A model generated the notes under the pieces. It worked only from the letters and a program-made list of their open reading frames with translations. It did no database searches and was not told where the DNA came from. A DNA stretch of 64,000 nucleotides. It comes from Paenibacillus sp. BIHB 4019. GTDB lineage: Bacteria; Bacillota; Bacilli; Paenibacillales; Paenibacillaceae. The DNA lies in contig NZ_CP016808.1 of assembly GCF_002741035.1 (NCBI RefSeq), positions 930,001 to 994,000 on the forward strand. Direction: 5' to 3'. Positions within the stretch are counted from its first letter, which is position 1, and each line of letters opens with the position of its first letter. The translations under genes were made by a program, and so were the position numbers. Below, in pieces: positions 51,924 to 61,663 of this stretch.

Positions 51924-53450
51924 CTATGCCTCTATTTCATATTTGAACCAGTCGAAATACGCTGGCGCTGTACTGTTTTTTCCATTTCCCGTTGCATAAA
52001 GTCCGGCATACACACCTGTAAAGCCGCCAGCTACCTCTTTGGATAACATGGCACATTCTCCCGTTCCTAATACATGCGTCTGCCCATCCGGTACTGAATA
52101 GGTAAACGTATAATGGGTTTCATTTGCTGCAATGCCAAGCTCGATAAGAGAGTCGTTGTAATCCGCAGAATGCTCCACTTTCCAAAGGCTTCCGATCCGG
52201 CGGCGCAAAATCACCTGATTTTTGCCCTCCAGCCTGGCGAGTGCAATTTCATAATGGTAGCGCTCATTCATGAGCACCGTCATCCCCGCTTCCTCTCCAT
52301 CTTGCTGCGGCTGAAATGCCATTAAAGTCGACCATTTTGCCTTAAAATGCTGCTGCCGCCTCCCAACAAATGCAGGCGACTCCGCATCGTCCAGCGTATA
52401 GGCGCTGCCGTGCAGCGCAAGCCAGCCCGGTCGCTCCGCAAGCGACCAGCTTGACTCGCTCGGATTCCGCAAAAAATTCCAACTGAGTGCGAGCTGCGGT
52501 TGATTGAAATGATCCAGCTCCTGCCATGCTTCCTGCTCGCTGAGCGGCAATGACGGCGCCTCCAGCTCTAATGCCGCCCGGCCGTGGCTGCCAATGATCG
52601 GCCAGCCGTCCGCAGTCCAGGTCACTGGCGCGCCAAACGTTTCGCGGCCCAAATGATGCGCCGCCGGGTAGCCTATCGGGCGGATGCCAAGAAACACCGC
52701 CCACCATTCCTGCTCGGAAATTTGGATAAGCTCGGCATGTCCGGTCGCCTGTATCGGGTTATCGGTGCTGCGCTGCGTCAAAATCGGATTATGCGGGCAG
52801 CTTTCAAACGGGCCAAACGGCTCCTTGCTCCTCGCCGCAGTGACCATATGCCCGTATTCGGTACCGCCTTCGGCAATGATGAGGTAGTACCACGCGCCGA
52901 TTCGGTAAAGATGCGGCCCTTCAGGAAAGGAACCGCCTGTTCCTTCCCAGATCAGCTTCCGCTCGCTAAGCAGATGACCCGACTGCAAATCCAGCTCTGC
53001 CTGGTAAATGCCCGGAAGCTCACCGCCAAACATAACGCTCGTTCCGGTAATATAGACTTTCCCATCCGCATCGAAGAGCAGCGACGGATCGATACCCGGC
53101 CAGTCCTCAAGCCATACCGGCTCCGACCAAGGACCCTCCGGGCTGTCCGCCCAAACGTAAAAATTTTTGACTACCGATACATTCGTCGTAATCATATAGA
53201 AGCGCCCATTGTGATGCCTTAGTGTCGGCGCAAAAATCCCTCTGGAGCTTGGGCTTCCGTGCAGGGGTACTTGGCTTTCTCTCGTCAGGCAGTGCCCGAT
53301 TTGCCTCCAGTTGACCAAATCCGTACTATGAAAAATCGGAACGCCTGGAAAGTATTCAAACGAGCTCGTCACCAAGTAATAATCGTCCCCGACACGGCAC
53401 ACGCTCGGATCAGGATAAAAACCGCTTAATATAGGATTAGAAAATAGCAT
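51924..53450 (-). CDS. GH43 beta-xylosidase/alpha-L-arabinofuranosidase
   Basis: About 508 residues, no signal peptide, cytoplasmic. Five-bladed propeller with base Asp14 (GFYPDPSVC), the pKa-modulating Asp in WPGIDPSL and acid Glu in SFPEGPHLY. The C-terminal ~190 residues form the concanavalin-like beta sandwich of GH43 xylosidases. It removes xylose or arabinose from imported oligosaccharides. Start ATG 53450 has GGAGG eight bases upstream; GTG-type extension to 53465 is rejected. Upstream of the kinase-regulator pair, same strand. Confidence 0.92.
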   Translation of the reverse strand: MLFSNPILSGFYPDPSVCRVGDDYYLVTSSFEYFPGVPIFHSTDLVNWRQIGHCLTRESQVPLHGSPSSRGIFAPTLRHHNGRFYMITTNVSVVKNFYVWADSPEGPWSEPVWLEDWPGIDPSLLFDADGKVYITGTSVMFGGELPGIYQAELDLQSGHLLSERKLIWEGTGGSFPEGPHLYRIGAWYYLIIAEGGTEYGHMVTAARSKEPFGPFESCPHNPILTQRSTDNPIQATGHAELIQISEQEWWAVFLGIRPIGYPAAHHLGRETFGAPVTWTADGWPIIGSHGRAALELEAPSLPLSEQEAWQELDHFNQPQLALSWNFLRNPSESSWSLAERPGWLALHGSAYTLDDAESPAFVGRRQQHFKAKWSTLMAFQPQQDGEEAGMTVLMNERYHYEIALARLEGKNQVILRRRIGSLWKVEHSADYNDSLIELGIAANETHYTFTYSVPDGQTHVLGTGECAMLSKEVAGGFTGVYAGLYATGNGKNSTAPAYFDWFKYEIEA

Positions 53451-53630
53451 ATTTAGTTCCTCCACTTGAAGGGCAGTAACCCAGCTCTCGGTTGTTTACC
53501 AGGCTGCTCATCTGTTTTTCTTCATTGTAGTCTGGCCTTCCCTCGCGCTGCCGCCGCTTGGACGACCTATCACTGCCAGTTTCACGACTTTTTTAGCGGC
53601 TTAAGTGTCCGGAGGCTGCTGTTCCACGCC

Positions 53631-53675
53631 AAAAAGCCTCCCATCCCCGCATGGTGATGCGGTTCAGGAAGGCTT
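53631..53675 (-). terminator. Terminator of the nitroreductase gene
   Basis: AAGCCT(C/T)CC arms with an inner GCAT/ATGC stem, ending in a short T-run on the minus strand. Confidence 0.75.
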
Positions 53676-53707
53676 GGGCCTTCGGCTATTCCAATCTATG
53701 ATTCATT

Positions 53708-54286
53708 TTACCCTTCCAGCCATACCGTCTTATCGGAGACGGATGTCCGCTTCGCTTCCAGCGGCTGCATATCTGGATATCCGAGATAAATAAGGGCAAC
53801 AAACTGCTCCTCCGCATCAAGGCCAAACGTATCCTTCATTAGCGGATGGTACATCGGCTCGCCTGAGCGCCAGATGGCGCCCAGCCCATTCGCATGGGCA
53901 GCGAGCAGCAGGTTCTGCACAGCGGCTTGCGCCGCCGCCAGCTCTTCCGCATACACAGCGCGCGGGTCCTCTGCCGGCGAGCATACGACGCCAATGACGA
54001 CAGGCGCACGGTAGGCTTTAGAGCGCTCCTTCGCCAGTCGGTCCTCAAGAGCGGTACCTATGCCAGTCTCCAGCGAAGCCAGCGCAACGCGCGCGTAGCC
54101 TTCGCCCAGCTTGGCACGGCCCTCTCCTGTCATGACGATAAATTTCCATGGCTGCGTATTATGGTGGCTCGGCGCCCAGCTAGCCGCCTCCAGCAGCTTT
54201 TCAATGAGACGGCGATCAATCGGGTCCTGTTTGACCCTTCCGATTGTACGTCTTCCCCTTATCGCTTCTTCCACTTGCATGTCCAT
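53708..54286 (-). CDS. Nitroreductase family protein
   Basis: 192 residues, FMN-dependent. RRTIGRVK near the amino end and SWAPSHHNTQPWKF are the flavin-phosphate motifs; LGAIWRSGEP and YLGYP close the fold. Reduces nitro compounds or quinones with NAD(P)H; the substrate is unknown. Start ATG 54286, nine bases after GGAGG, 16 bases behind msrAB, so the two are probably co-transcribed as a redox-stress pair. Confidence 0.9.
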   Translation of the reverse strand: MDMQVEEAIRGRRTIGRVKQDPIDRRLIEKLLEAASWAPSHHNTQPWKFIVMTGEGRAKLGEGYARVALASLETGIGTALEDRLAKERSKAYRAPVVIGVVCSPAEDPRAVYAEELAAAQAAVQNLLLAAHANGLGAIWRSGEPMYHPLMKDTFGLDAEEQFVALIYLGYPDMQPLEAKRTSVSDKTVWLEG

Positions 54287-54302
54287 TCCCCCATTCCTCC
54301 AT

Positions 54303-55292
54303 TTAAGCCTTCAACCAGGCCGCATACTCGCCATAGCCCTCTGCCTCAAGTTGATCCTTTGGAATAAAACGCAGAGCTGCGGAATTAATGCAGTAGCGCA
54401 AGCCGCTCGGTCCAGGACCATCATTAAAAACATGTCCCAGATGCGAATCAGCCGCCTTGCTGCGGACTTCCGTGCGAATCATAAAATGGCTGATATCGCG
54501 GTGCTCCGTCACTTTCGATTCCTGAATCGGCTTCGTAAAGCTTGGCCAGCCGCAGCTGGAATCGAACTTGTCGCGCGAGCTGAACAGCGGCTCCCCCGAT
54601 ACGATATCCACATAAATGCCTTCTTCTTTATGATCCCAATATTCGCCGGTAAATGCCCGCTCCGTGCCGCTGTTTTGCGTTACTTCGAACTGAATAGGCG
54701 TCAATCGCTCTTTCAGCTCTCCCAGACTCTTCTTATATTGCCAATGGTTTGCGAGGAAATCCTCACGTCCAGAGCCTTTGCGGTAAGATTTGTAGCGCTG
54801 CGGATTTGAACGGTAGAAGCCTTGATGATAATCTTCCGCCAAATAAAAAGGCTGCGCCGGTTCAATCGGAGTTACGACGGGCTTATCGAATCGGCCGCTT
54901 GCATCAAGCGCCTTCTTCGAGGCTTCCGCCTTCACCCGTTGTTCCTCGCTATAATAAAAGATGCCGGGACGGTACGATTTGCCGCGATCCGCAAACTGGC
55001 CAGCCAGATCGGTCGGATCGATCTGCTGCCAAAAAACATCAAGCAGCTTCTCATAGGGGAAAATCGCCGGATCAAATGTAATTTGCACCGCTTCGGTATG
55101 GCCTGTCGTCTCCGAGCAGACTTGTTCATAGGTTGGATTCGGCACATGACCGCCTGTATAGCCCGATACTACCTCGATAATGCCGGGCATCTCCTCGAAT
55201 GGAGAAACCATGCACCAGAAACAGCCTCCGGCGAATATCGCCTTTTCATATGATGATGACTCATTCTGGGTTTCATTAAACTCAACTGACAT
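54303..55292 (-). CDS. msrAB: Bifunctional peptide methionine sulfoxide reductase MsrA/MsrB
   Basis: About 329 residues, cytoplasmic. MsrA domain first, with catalytic Cys24 in GGCFWC and the typical YTGG and GHTEAV motifs, then MsrB with SSCGWPSF and the catalytic RYCINSAAL. The zinc-binding CxxC pairs of some MsrB proteins are absent ([11 protein letters not shown]), a known variant. Repairs both epimers of methionine sulfoxide. Start ATG 55292 has GGAGG ten bases upstream; the frame to 55343 starts before it. Confidence 0.95.
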   Translation of the reverse strand: MSVEFNETQNESSSYEKAIFAGGCFWCMVSPFEEMPGIIEVVSGYTGGHVPNPTYEQVCSETTGHTEAVQITFDPAIFPYEKLLDVFWQQIDPTDLAGQFADRGKSYRPGIFYYSEEQRVKAEASKKALDASGRFDKPVVTPIEPAQPFYLAEDYHQGFYRSNPQRYKSYRKGSGREDFLANHWQYKKSLGELKERLTPIQFEVTQNSGTERAFTGEYWDHKEEGIYVDIVSGEPLFSSRDKFDSSCGWPSFTKPIQESKVTEHRDISHFMIRTEVRSKAADSHLGHVFNDGPGPSGLRYCINSAALRFIPKDQLEAEGYGEYAAWLKA

Positions 55293-55556
55293 GTCTATAC
55301 AGCCTCCTTTACAGGCTTGCTTGCAGCCGCTGCTGCTATACAATTGCCTGACCCTTATTATACCTCAACTGCCAGCCTCCGCAAAAGGACAACAAGACCT
55401 GCGCCCTATTCTTTGTTACAATGTAGTGACACGCGCAACAAAATGGCTTTTTTTCCGTCCAATACTATAGCCGTACAAGTCAGGTTACGATTGCAGTTCG
55501 TTCAGCCTCGTTGCAGCACACAATATGACTTTCTAAAATGAGGTGAACGTTAAAAT

Positions 55557-55985
55557 ATGAGCAACTTGCAAGAAGCTGAGCTTTCCAGCCACCATGAGCC
55601 GCTGCGGCGGCGCAAACGGAGCAATCGCGCTTTTTTCGTATTCGTTATCGTCTGGATCATTCTTATCTCCGGCGGCATTATGGGCGCCAAGTGGTACAGC
55701 GACAAAATCCAGCGCGAAGTCGCAGCGGATCTGGAGCGCCAGACGTCCGCGCAAATCGCGGCGATGCAGCAGGACTACACGCAGCGGATGGACAAGCTGG
55801 AAGCATCCTATAAGGAGGAGCTGGCCCAGCTCGATGCCAAGGTGGATGCCTTGAATGAGCTGTTGACCTTTACGAAGGATAATGCCGATTCCAAGACCGA
55901 CAACAGCAACAAGCTGTATACCCAGCTTAATGAAGTGAAGAAGAAGCTAAACGAACTGCAAAAAAATCTGGATGTGTTGAAATGA
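55557..55985 (+). CDS. Small membrane-anchored coiled-coil protein
   Basis: 142 residues. Basic cytoplasmic amino end (LRRRKRSNR), one membrane helix at about 25-45, then a long charged heptad-like region (50-142) likely forming an extracellular or surface coiled coil. Not recognised as a named family. ATGA overlap with the following gene indicates coupled translation, so it may tether or organise the phosphodiester glycosidase at the membrane. Confidence 0.75.
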   Translation: MSNLQEAELSSHHEPLRRRKRSNRAFFVFVIVWIILISGGIMGAKWYSDKIQREVAADLERQTSAQIAAMQQDYTQRMDKLEASYKEELAQLDAKVDALNELLTFTKDNADSKTDNSNKLYTQLNEVKKKLNELQKNLDVLK

Positions 55986-57061
55986 ATGTATCCGTAAAAG
56001 CACTCAATAGGACGATGCTGCTCGCGTGTACCCCTTTTCTCGGCATGCTGCTTTGGCTGCTGCTGTCGGAGGTGGCCGTTGAGCTGTCTACTACTGCTTT
56101 TCCCGTTCACGAGGCTGAAACGCAGCGGCAGGAGCCCGCAGCCTTCACCTCGAAGACAGCGGCGGGACTGGAGCAGGCTCGTACAACAGCCGAGCAGACG
56201 GGAAATCTGATTAAGAAGGAAATTACGCTATATAATCGGACCAATGCGGAAATGAAGCAAATCGCCAGCACCGCAGCTGCCCAAGCCCGCATACCGCTTG
56301 AAATTTACGACCAGCTCATTACGAGCAAGCTTGGAGCACCGTCGGCTACCGTTAATACGGACAAGCTTCGCGCCCAGCTCTTCCAAATCAAGACGCAAAA
56401 CTTTCAAAGCTATGCGGTGAAAATCGAGCTGAAATCAGACGATGCGATGAAAATGTCGCTCGGCGGTGACAAGTATGGCGGCGCGGAGACGACGCTCGCA
56501 GCGGTGAAACGCCTCGGCGCGTATATCGGCATCAATGCTGGCGGTTTCGCAGACGCCCAGGGCGTTCGCTACCCGCTAAGCACGACGATGATGGACGGCG
56601 AATATGTGAATGGCTTCGAGCCGTCGTTTGCCGATTTATTTTTTGTCGGCTTGAACGAGGATAATGAGCTCGTCGGCGGAAAATTCACGAGCAAGGCGCA
56701 GCTCGACAGCCAGCATATGAAGTTTGGCGCATCGTTCGTGCCTGTTCTGCTGCAAAACGGTGCCGCCATGCCGATTCCCGATAAGTGGAAAAACAGCCCG
56801 AAGCGCGCACCGCGCACGGTCATCGCGAACTACAAGGACAATCAGCTGCTACTTCTCGTTGCCGATGGCTATAACGAGAATGGCAGCTCCGGCGCGACGC
56901 TGGAGGAGCTGCAAATTTTACTTAAGCGCTACGGCGCCGTGAATGGCTTCAATCTCGATGGCGGCGGCTCCTCGTCGCTGATCTGGAACGGCAGCGTCAT
57001 TAATAGCCCTTCCGATCGCCAGCTCCGCAAGCTGCCAACGAGCTTCCTGTTTTTCAAGTAA
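55982..57061 (+). CDS. Phosphodiester glycosidase (NAGPA-like) family protein
   Basis: 359 residues. Membrane anchor near the amino end (12-35), a helical stalk to residue ~110, then the phosphodiester glycosidase domain also found in the mammalian mannose-6-phosphate uncovering enzyme: GAYIGINAGGF, KRAPRTVIANY and GFNLDGGGSSSLIW. Members act on phosphodiester-linked sugars in surface polymers. Extracellular side. Overlaps the upstream coiled-coil gene and ends at a strong terminator. Confidence 0.88.
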   Translation: MNVSVKALNRTMLLACTPFLGMLLWLLLSEVAVELSTTAFPVHEAETQRQEPAAFTSKTAAGLEQARTTAEQTGNLIKKEITLYNRTNAEMKQIASTAAAQARIPLEIYDQLITSKLGAPSATVNTDKLRAQLFQIKTQNFQSYAVKIELKSDDAMKMSLGGDKYGGAETTLAAVKRLGAYIGINAGGFADAQGVRYPLSTTMMDGEYVNGFEPSFADLFFVGLNEDNELVGGKFTSKAQLDSQHMKFGASFVPVLLQNGAAMPIPDKWKNSPKRAPRTVIANYKDNQLLLLVADGYNENGSSGATLEELQILLKRYGAVNGFNLDGGGSSSLIWNGSVINSPSDRQLRKLPTSFLFFK

Positions 57062-57097
57062 TGGCTTGAACGAATTTCTCTATCCTTATTAAACGTC

Positions 57098-57141
57098 AAA
57101 AAAAGCGTTCAACCCTGCTGCACGAGCGGGTTGAACGCTTT
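57098..57141. terminator. Bidirectional terminator
   Basis: AAAAAGCGTTCAACCC...GGGTTGAACGCTTTTT between converging genes. Confidence 0.93.
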
Positions 57142-57148
57142 TTGTTGT

Positions 57149-58540
57149 TTATTCGCCGCCCATGAATACGTAACGCCCGATGACAAGCACGGCGAGTATC
57201 CACATGAGCCAGTGAATTTGGTATTTTTCCTTGGCTTTGCCTGACAGGTTGGCAACCGAGGCCAATACAACGTACGATACGATACCGAACGAAATGCCGT
57301 TCGCAATATTGTACGTAAATGGCATCAAAGCGAGCGTCAAAAATGACGGAATTGCATAAACCATATCCGAAAAATCAATTTCCTTGATCGACTGCATCAT
57401 CAGCACGCCGACAATAATGAGAGCCGCATTCGTAGCTGCTGGAGGCACAAGTGCAACGAGCGGCGAGAGGAACACAGCCAGCAGGAAGCAGATACCTGTC
57501 GTAACCGAGGTAAGGCCTGTACGTCCGCCCTGCGCGATACCGGAGGAGCTTTCCACAAACGCTGTCACTGTGCTCGTTCCGAGCATTGCGCCGCCGCTAA
57601 CGCCGATTGCATCGACGAACATCGCTTTGCCGATGCGCTTCTTGCCTTCCACCGGATCTTTCATGTAGCCAGCGCGGTTTGCCGTGCCGACAAGCGTTCC
57701 GAAGGTATCGAACAGCTCGACGAATGTAAACGTCAGAATGACGGTCACGAGGCCAACTTCCAATACACCAGGGAAATCAAAGTGGAACAAATTCATTTTC
57801 GAAAAATCAGGCACCCATGTTTGTCCGCTCAGCTTCTCGCTGACGTTCACCTGACCAATAGCAATCGCAATCGCCGTCGTGAGCAAAATCCCCCACAAAA
57901 TCGCCCCAGGAATGCGAAGCACCATCATTATCCCGATAATGAACAGCGCCACAACCGTAAGTGCTACCGTACCATTGTGCAGGCTGCCGAGGTGAATGAC
58001 CGTCTCCGATCCCGATACGTCGGTATAAGCTCCCTGCTTAATATCCGTGAAGCTGGATACGGCAATCGTCATAATGCCGCTGCCCTTAAGGCCGATAATC
58101 GCGATAAACAAGCCGATACCGACAGTAATCGCATGCTTAAGGCTGTCTGGCACGGCTGTAATCAGCATTTGCCTGATTTGAGTCACGGTCAAAATAATAA
58201 AAATAATACCCGAAATAAAAACCGCTGTAAGTCCCATTGCGATGGAAATCGGTTTTCCAGTCGCCTGTGAAGAAATAACCGTAGCTGCGAAATACGCATT
58301 AAGCCCCATTCCTGGTGCGAGAGCTACAGGGAAATTAACGAACAGCCCCATGGCAATCGTGAAAATGCCTGCTGACAGTGCCGTGGCCAAAAATACGGCT
58401 CCCCAGTCAAATCCGGCTGGTGTGAGCACAATCGGATTAACAGCCAGTATGTACGCCATGGTCATGAAGGTCGTCAGTCCTGCCATAATCTCCGTACGAA
58501 TGTTCGTACCATGCTCTTTCAAGCGAAAAAATCGTTCCAT
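57149..58540 (-). CDS. NCS2/AzgA-type purine permease
   Basis: 463 residues, about 12-14 helices, proton-coupled uptake of guanine/hypoxanthine or adenine. Family marks: GLTTFMTMAYILAVNP, VALAPGMGLNAYF and FTFVELFDTFGTLVG. No purine riboswitch core is seen in the 295-base leader; a weak PurBox-like TAAAACGAACATT lies at 58641-58653. Monocistronic. Confidence 0.93.
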   Translation of the reverse strand: MERFFRLKEHGTNIRTEIMAGLTTFMTMAYILAVNPIVLTPAGFDWGAVFLATALSAGIFTIAMGLFVNFPVALAPGMGLNAYFAATVISSQATGKPISIAMGLTAVFISGIIFIILTVTQIRQMLITAVPDSLKHAITVGIGLFIAIIGLKGSGIMTIAVSSFTDIKQGAYTDVSGSETVIHLGSLHNGTVALTVVALFIIGIMMVLRIPGAILWGILLTTAIAIAIGQVNVSEKLSGQTWVPDFSKMNLFHFDFPGVLEVGLVTVILTFTFVELFDTFGTLVGTANRAGYMKDPVEGKKRIGKAMFVDAIGVSGGAMLGTSTVTAFVESSSGIAQGGRTGLTSVTTGICFLLAVFLSPLVALVPPAATNAALIIVGVLMMQSIKEIDFSDMVYAIPSFLTLALMPFTYNIANGISFGIVSYVVLASVANLSGKAKEKYQIHWLMWILAVLVIGRYVFMGGE

Positions 58541-58775
58541 CGCTATTCACTAGCCTCCTAAAGTCAAATTATACTGCGCACTGATGCATCTATTTTTAGA
58601 AACTCATTTTAATCAATTGCTTCCTTGTTTGTCAATGATTTAAAACGAACATTTACAATAGGCGTTCTTTAATCATTCGGGTTTCATTGTGAATTTTCTG
58701 ATAACGGCCCTAATTCCGTTCCTTTAATCGCAACCTTCCGAAAATGAAAGCGTTTGATGAAAATGCCAATAACAG

Positions 58776-58822
58776 AAAAAAAATGCCCCTTCGGATAAGA
58801 TGTCCGAAAGGGCATTTTTTTA
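58776..58822. terminator. Terminator of the carbohydrate-binding lipoprotein gene
   Basis: ATGCCCCTTCGGA...TCCGAAAGGGCAT with A- and T-runs on both sides. Confidence 0.92.
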
Positions 58823-58835
58823 TCTATTTTCGTTA

Positions 58836-60851
58836 TTATCGGCCTCCGCCTTGAGGTCTTCCGCCTCCACCGCCGCCGCCGAAGCCGCCTCCGCTGTTGG
58901 CAGTCGTTACGCCGGATTCATTCAGCCAAGTTACACTGCTTGAGACTTCGAAATCGGTCACTTTCGTTCCGCCTGTATAGGCACCATCCGTATACAGGCC
59001 ATCTGTATTACTGCCGGTCGAGCTTCCGCCTGTGTAGAGGGTGTAGGAACCGCCTTGCGCAAGCTCCGGTGAGCTAATGACTACAGATTGATAGTTTTTC
59101 GATGGGGCAAAGGTCATAATCGTGTTGCCGTCGCTATCTTGAAGATGGACTAATGTTCCTGCTTGCTGAGCTTGAGAGAACGTCATGCTGATGGTGAATT
59201 GGCTGGATTCTTCAGAAGTAGCCTGAGCCATTCCTGAGCTTCCTGCTGCAACCAGCGTTCCTCCGCTAATGTTAAAGGTGCCGTCGTAGTCCAATGCACC
59301 ATTGCCGTTCATAGTTGGACCATTCACACTTACAGTGCCACCCGTCATTGAAATCGAGCCGTTCGAATCAAGGCCATCGCCAGCAGCATCTACATTTACA
59401 ATTCCGCCGCTAATGGTGAGCAGGTTATTAGACGAAGCGCTGAACTGATCAGCCCGGCCACCTGCCGCCTCGCTCGTTTCATCACTGCCGCCTGCTACAT
59501 TGATGCCGTCATCGGAAGCAACGACATGAATCTCGCCGCCGGAGATCGTAATGTTTGCTCCTTCAATGCCTTCGTAACTTTTCGTGATGTTAATGCTGCC
59601 TCCGGCAATCGTTGTCAGTGCGTCGGCATGAATGCCGTCATCGCCAGTCGCGATTTCAAATTCTCCGCCTGTTACCGTCACATTGCTGTTGCTGTGCAAG
59701 GCATCATCTGCGGAATCAATCGTAAACGTACCGCCGTTGACCGTCATATCTCCGCCCGCCTTCACCCCTTTAGCACTCGTTGATCCGGTTTCCGTCGTTT
59801 CCGTAGTTGCTGTCGCCGCTGCGTCGGCAGATGTGCCGGCTGCCGAAGTGGCGTTCATTCCGCCTCTTTGCATGCCCATGCCGCCTGGTCCTTCCTCCTG
59901 CTTCACTTCACCGTTCACGTTGCCTCCCCCTGTTACGAGGTTAAAGGTGCCGCCATCCACAATCAGTTCCGTTTCAGCTTGAATGCCGTCATTGCCAGCT
60001 TCAATGGTGAACGTTCCACCCGCAATAGCGATAAATCCACGGCCCTCATCCGTATCATTGGTCGATTTAATGCCGTCTCCTTCAGCTTTAATCGTTACCG
60101 TGCCATCCTCAATAGCAACCATATCCTTACCGACAATGCCGTCGTCTGCAGCCGTGATGTCGATGGTTCCAGATACGATTTTCAAATCGTCTTTGCTTGT
60201 GATTCCATCATTGTAGCTTGCTACTACTGACAGCTTGCCCGTACCATTAATCGTCAGATCCGCTTTGCTGAAAATAGCTGCGCTTGGCTCATCCGTAGCA
60301 GCATCCGCGAAAACGTAAGTTGCGCCATCGGAGATCGTGTTTTCCGTACCTTCCTGCAGCGTAAGGACTACATTACCCGCTTCCTTGATGTAGATTCCAG
60401 CGCTGTCGTTATCATGAATGTTAGCTCCATTAAGCACGAGATGAACGTCCCCGTCATCCTGTACATCCACGACAACTTGCCCGTCGCTCAGTGTTCCGCT
60501 TAGCACATAGGTGCCGGCTGCCGAAATCGTTACGGTGCTGCCCGAAGCTTTTGCACCCGAGCCGGTAACAGCTGCGCTTGTTCCGTTCAGCTTAATGGCC
60601 GTCGACGTCTCGGCACTCCAATCCACCGCCTTGTCCGCCTCATCGAACGTAACTACATCCGATACGGCAACGCTTGCTGGCGCAGCAGCAGTGGTCTCGC
60701 CGCTTTGCGAACTCGCCGCAGCTGCTGCGGTAGTGGCTGATGTAGTAACCGCTGCTGTTGTTGATGCTTGCGATGAAGTACTGCAAGCCGATAATACGAC
60801 CGAGCAAATGAGCAAAACTCCTAGCATCTCGCGAAATTTATTCTTTTTCAT
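58836..60851 (-). CDS. Cthe_2159-like carbohydrate-binding beta-helix lipoprotein
   Basis: About 671 residues. Lipobox VLSAC, a Ser/Thr/Ala-rich linker, then many rungs of the pattern (G/D)GGT(F/I/V)xI..G(D/N)DGI(H/Q/N)A, as in the Cthe_2159/DUF4353 beta-helix family that binds acidic plant polysaccharides with calcium. A Met/Gly-rich insertion around residue 335 and a Gly-rich tail (GGGFGGGGGGG) flank the helix region. Surface anchored. Start ATG 60851 has GAGAGG nine bases upstream. Last gene behind the VTC and DUF4956 genes. Confidence 0.85.
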   Translation of the reverse strand: MKKNKFREMLGVLLICSVVLSACSTSSQASTTAAVTTSATTAAAAASSQSGETTAAAPASVAVSDVVTFDEADKAVDWSAETSTAIKLNGTSAAVTGSGAKASGSTVTISAAGTYVLSGTLSDGQVVVDVQDDGDVHLVLNGANIHDNDSAGIYIKEAGNVVLTLQEGTENTISDGATYVFADAATDEPSAAIFSKADLTINGTGKLSVVASYNDGITSKDDLKIVSGTIDITAADDGIVGKDMVAIEDGTVTIKAEGDGIKSTNDTDEGRGFIAIAGGTFTIEAGNDGIQAETELIVDGGTFNLVTGGGNVNGEVKQEEGPGGMGMQRGGMNATSAAGTSADAAATATTETTETGSTSAKGVKAGGDMTVNGGTFTIDSADDALHSNSNVTVTGGEFEIATGDDGIHADALTTIAGGSINITKSYEGIEGANITISGGEIHVVASDDGINVAGGSDETSEAAGGRADQFSASSNNLLTISGGIVNVDAAGDGLDSNGSISMTGGTVSVNGPTMNGNGALDYDGTFNISGGTLVAAGSSGMAQATSEESSQFTISMTFSQAQQAGTLVHLQDSDGNTIMTFAPSKNYQSVVISSPELAQGGSYTLYTGGSSTGSNTDGLYTDGAYTGGTKVTDFEVSSSVTWLNESGVTTANSGGGFGGGGGGGRPQGGGR

Positions 60852-60884
60852 ATGAATCATCCTCTCGGGTTTGGTTTGTTTAAA

Positions 60885-60979
60885 ATATAAGAATTCATAA
60901 GTTTCACCCTTATAATCCGCTTATATTTCATCGCGAAACGGCAGCTTTGCCGTCAGAGGACGGCGACAGCCGTTTACGC
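60885..60979. repeat. Repeat family B, copy 2
   Basis: Outer stem ATATAAG/CTTATAT enclosing ATAAG-TTTCACC-CTTAT, then ACGGCA/TGCCGT and GACGGC/GCCGTTT hairpins. Abuts the stop codon of the DUF4956 gene. Confidence 0.7.
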
Positions 60980-61663
60980 TTAATAGTCATACGTGGTCGG
61001 GCTCATCGTTAATGAAATGTCCAGATTGCCGTTTCTGCAGCGAATCGCATCGAGAAATTCCTTTTGATTCGTCTGCTCATCAATGGTCACGGTGTAAACC
61101 AGCTCATATAAGCTGCCTAGCTCCGTCGTCCGAATCTTGTTAAGCGCGTAACCCACTTTGAATTGGGCAAAAACTTCAGCAAATGCTTCTTCATACCCCA
61201 GATTTTCCGGGATCGTTACTTTCAGTACTTTTTGCAGCGTCTTTCTTACGCCAAATTTAACGCGGTTAAGGATAACCATAAGTACACAAAGGATAATCGT
61301 GAACAAAATCGCGTAACCGAACGAGCCAACTCCGCAGGCAAGCCCTGCTGCCATGGTGAACAATACAAAGGTGATATCTTTAGGATCGCCCGGCGCGCTT
61401 CTAAACCGGATAATCGAGAATGCTCCTGCAAGGCTGAACGCTCTAGCAATATTGCTGCCGATGAGCAAAATGATAATGGCCACGATGACCGGCAGCAGCA
61501 CCATTGTCAGTGTAAAGCTTTGCGAGTAGCCATTCGGGTTCGTTTTCATATAGGTGTAGCTGATCATTCCGCCAAGAACAAGGGATAACAAAATCGTGAT
61601 AACGGCTGAGCTAAAGGTCAAATCCGTTGTCGTAAGCGTTGTGGAAAAAAGTGAATCAAGCAT
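60980..61663 (-). CDS. DUF4956 membrane protein
   Basis: 227 residues: three to four helices in the first 130 residues, the conserved loop RFRSAPGDPKDI between helices 2 and 3, and a cytoplasmic domain of about 95 residues. Function unknown; the family regularly neighbours VTC-type polyphosphate polymerase genes. Start ATG 61663 has GGAG ten bases upstream and overlaps the VTC stop by eight bases, implying coupled expression. GTG 61672 is an alternative. Confidence 0.88.
   Translation of the reverse strand: MLDSLFSTTLTTTDLTFSSAVITILLSLVLGGMISYTYMKTNPNGYSQSFTLTMVLLPVIVAIIILLIGSNIARAFSLAGAFSIIRFRSAPGDPKDITFVLFTMAAGLACGVGSFGYAILFTIILCVLMVILNRVKFGVRKTLQKVLKVTIPENLGYEEAFAEVFAQFKVGYALNKIRTTELGSLYELVYTVTIDEQTNQKEFLDAIRCRNGNLDISLTMSPTTYDY

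Noticed and set aside
58541..58775. Purine riboswitch or PurR operator before the purine permease
   Set aside because: The conserved purine aptamer core is not found. TAAAACGAACATT (58641-58653) matches a PurBox at 11 of 13 positions, but the inverted partner is degenerate and wrongly spaced.
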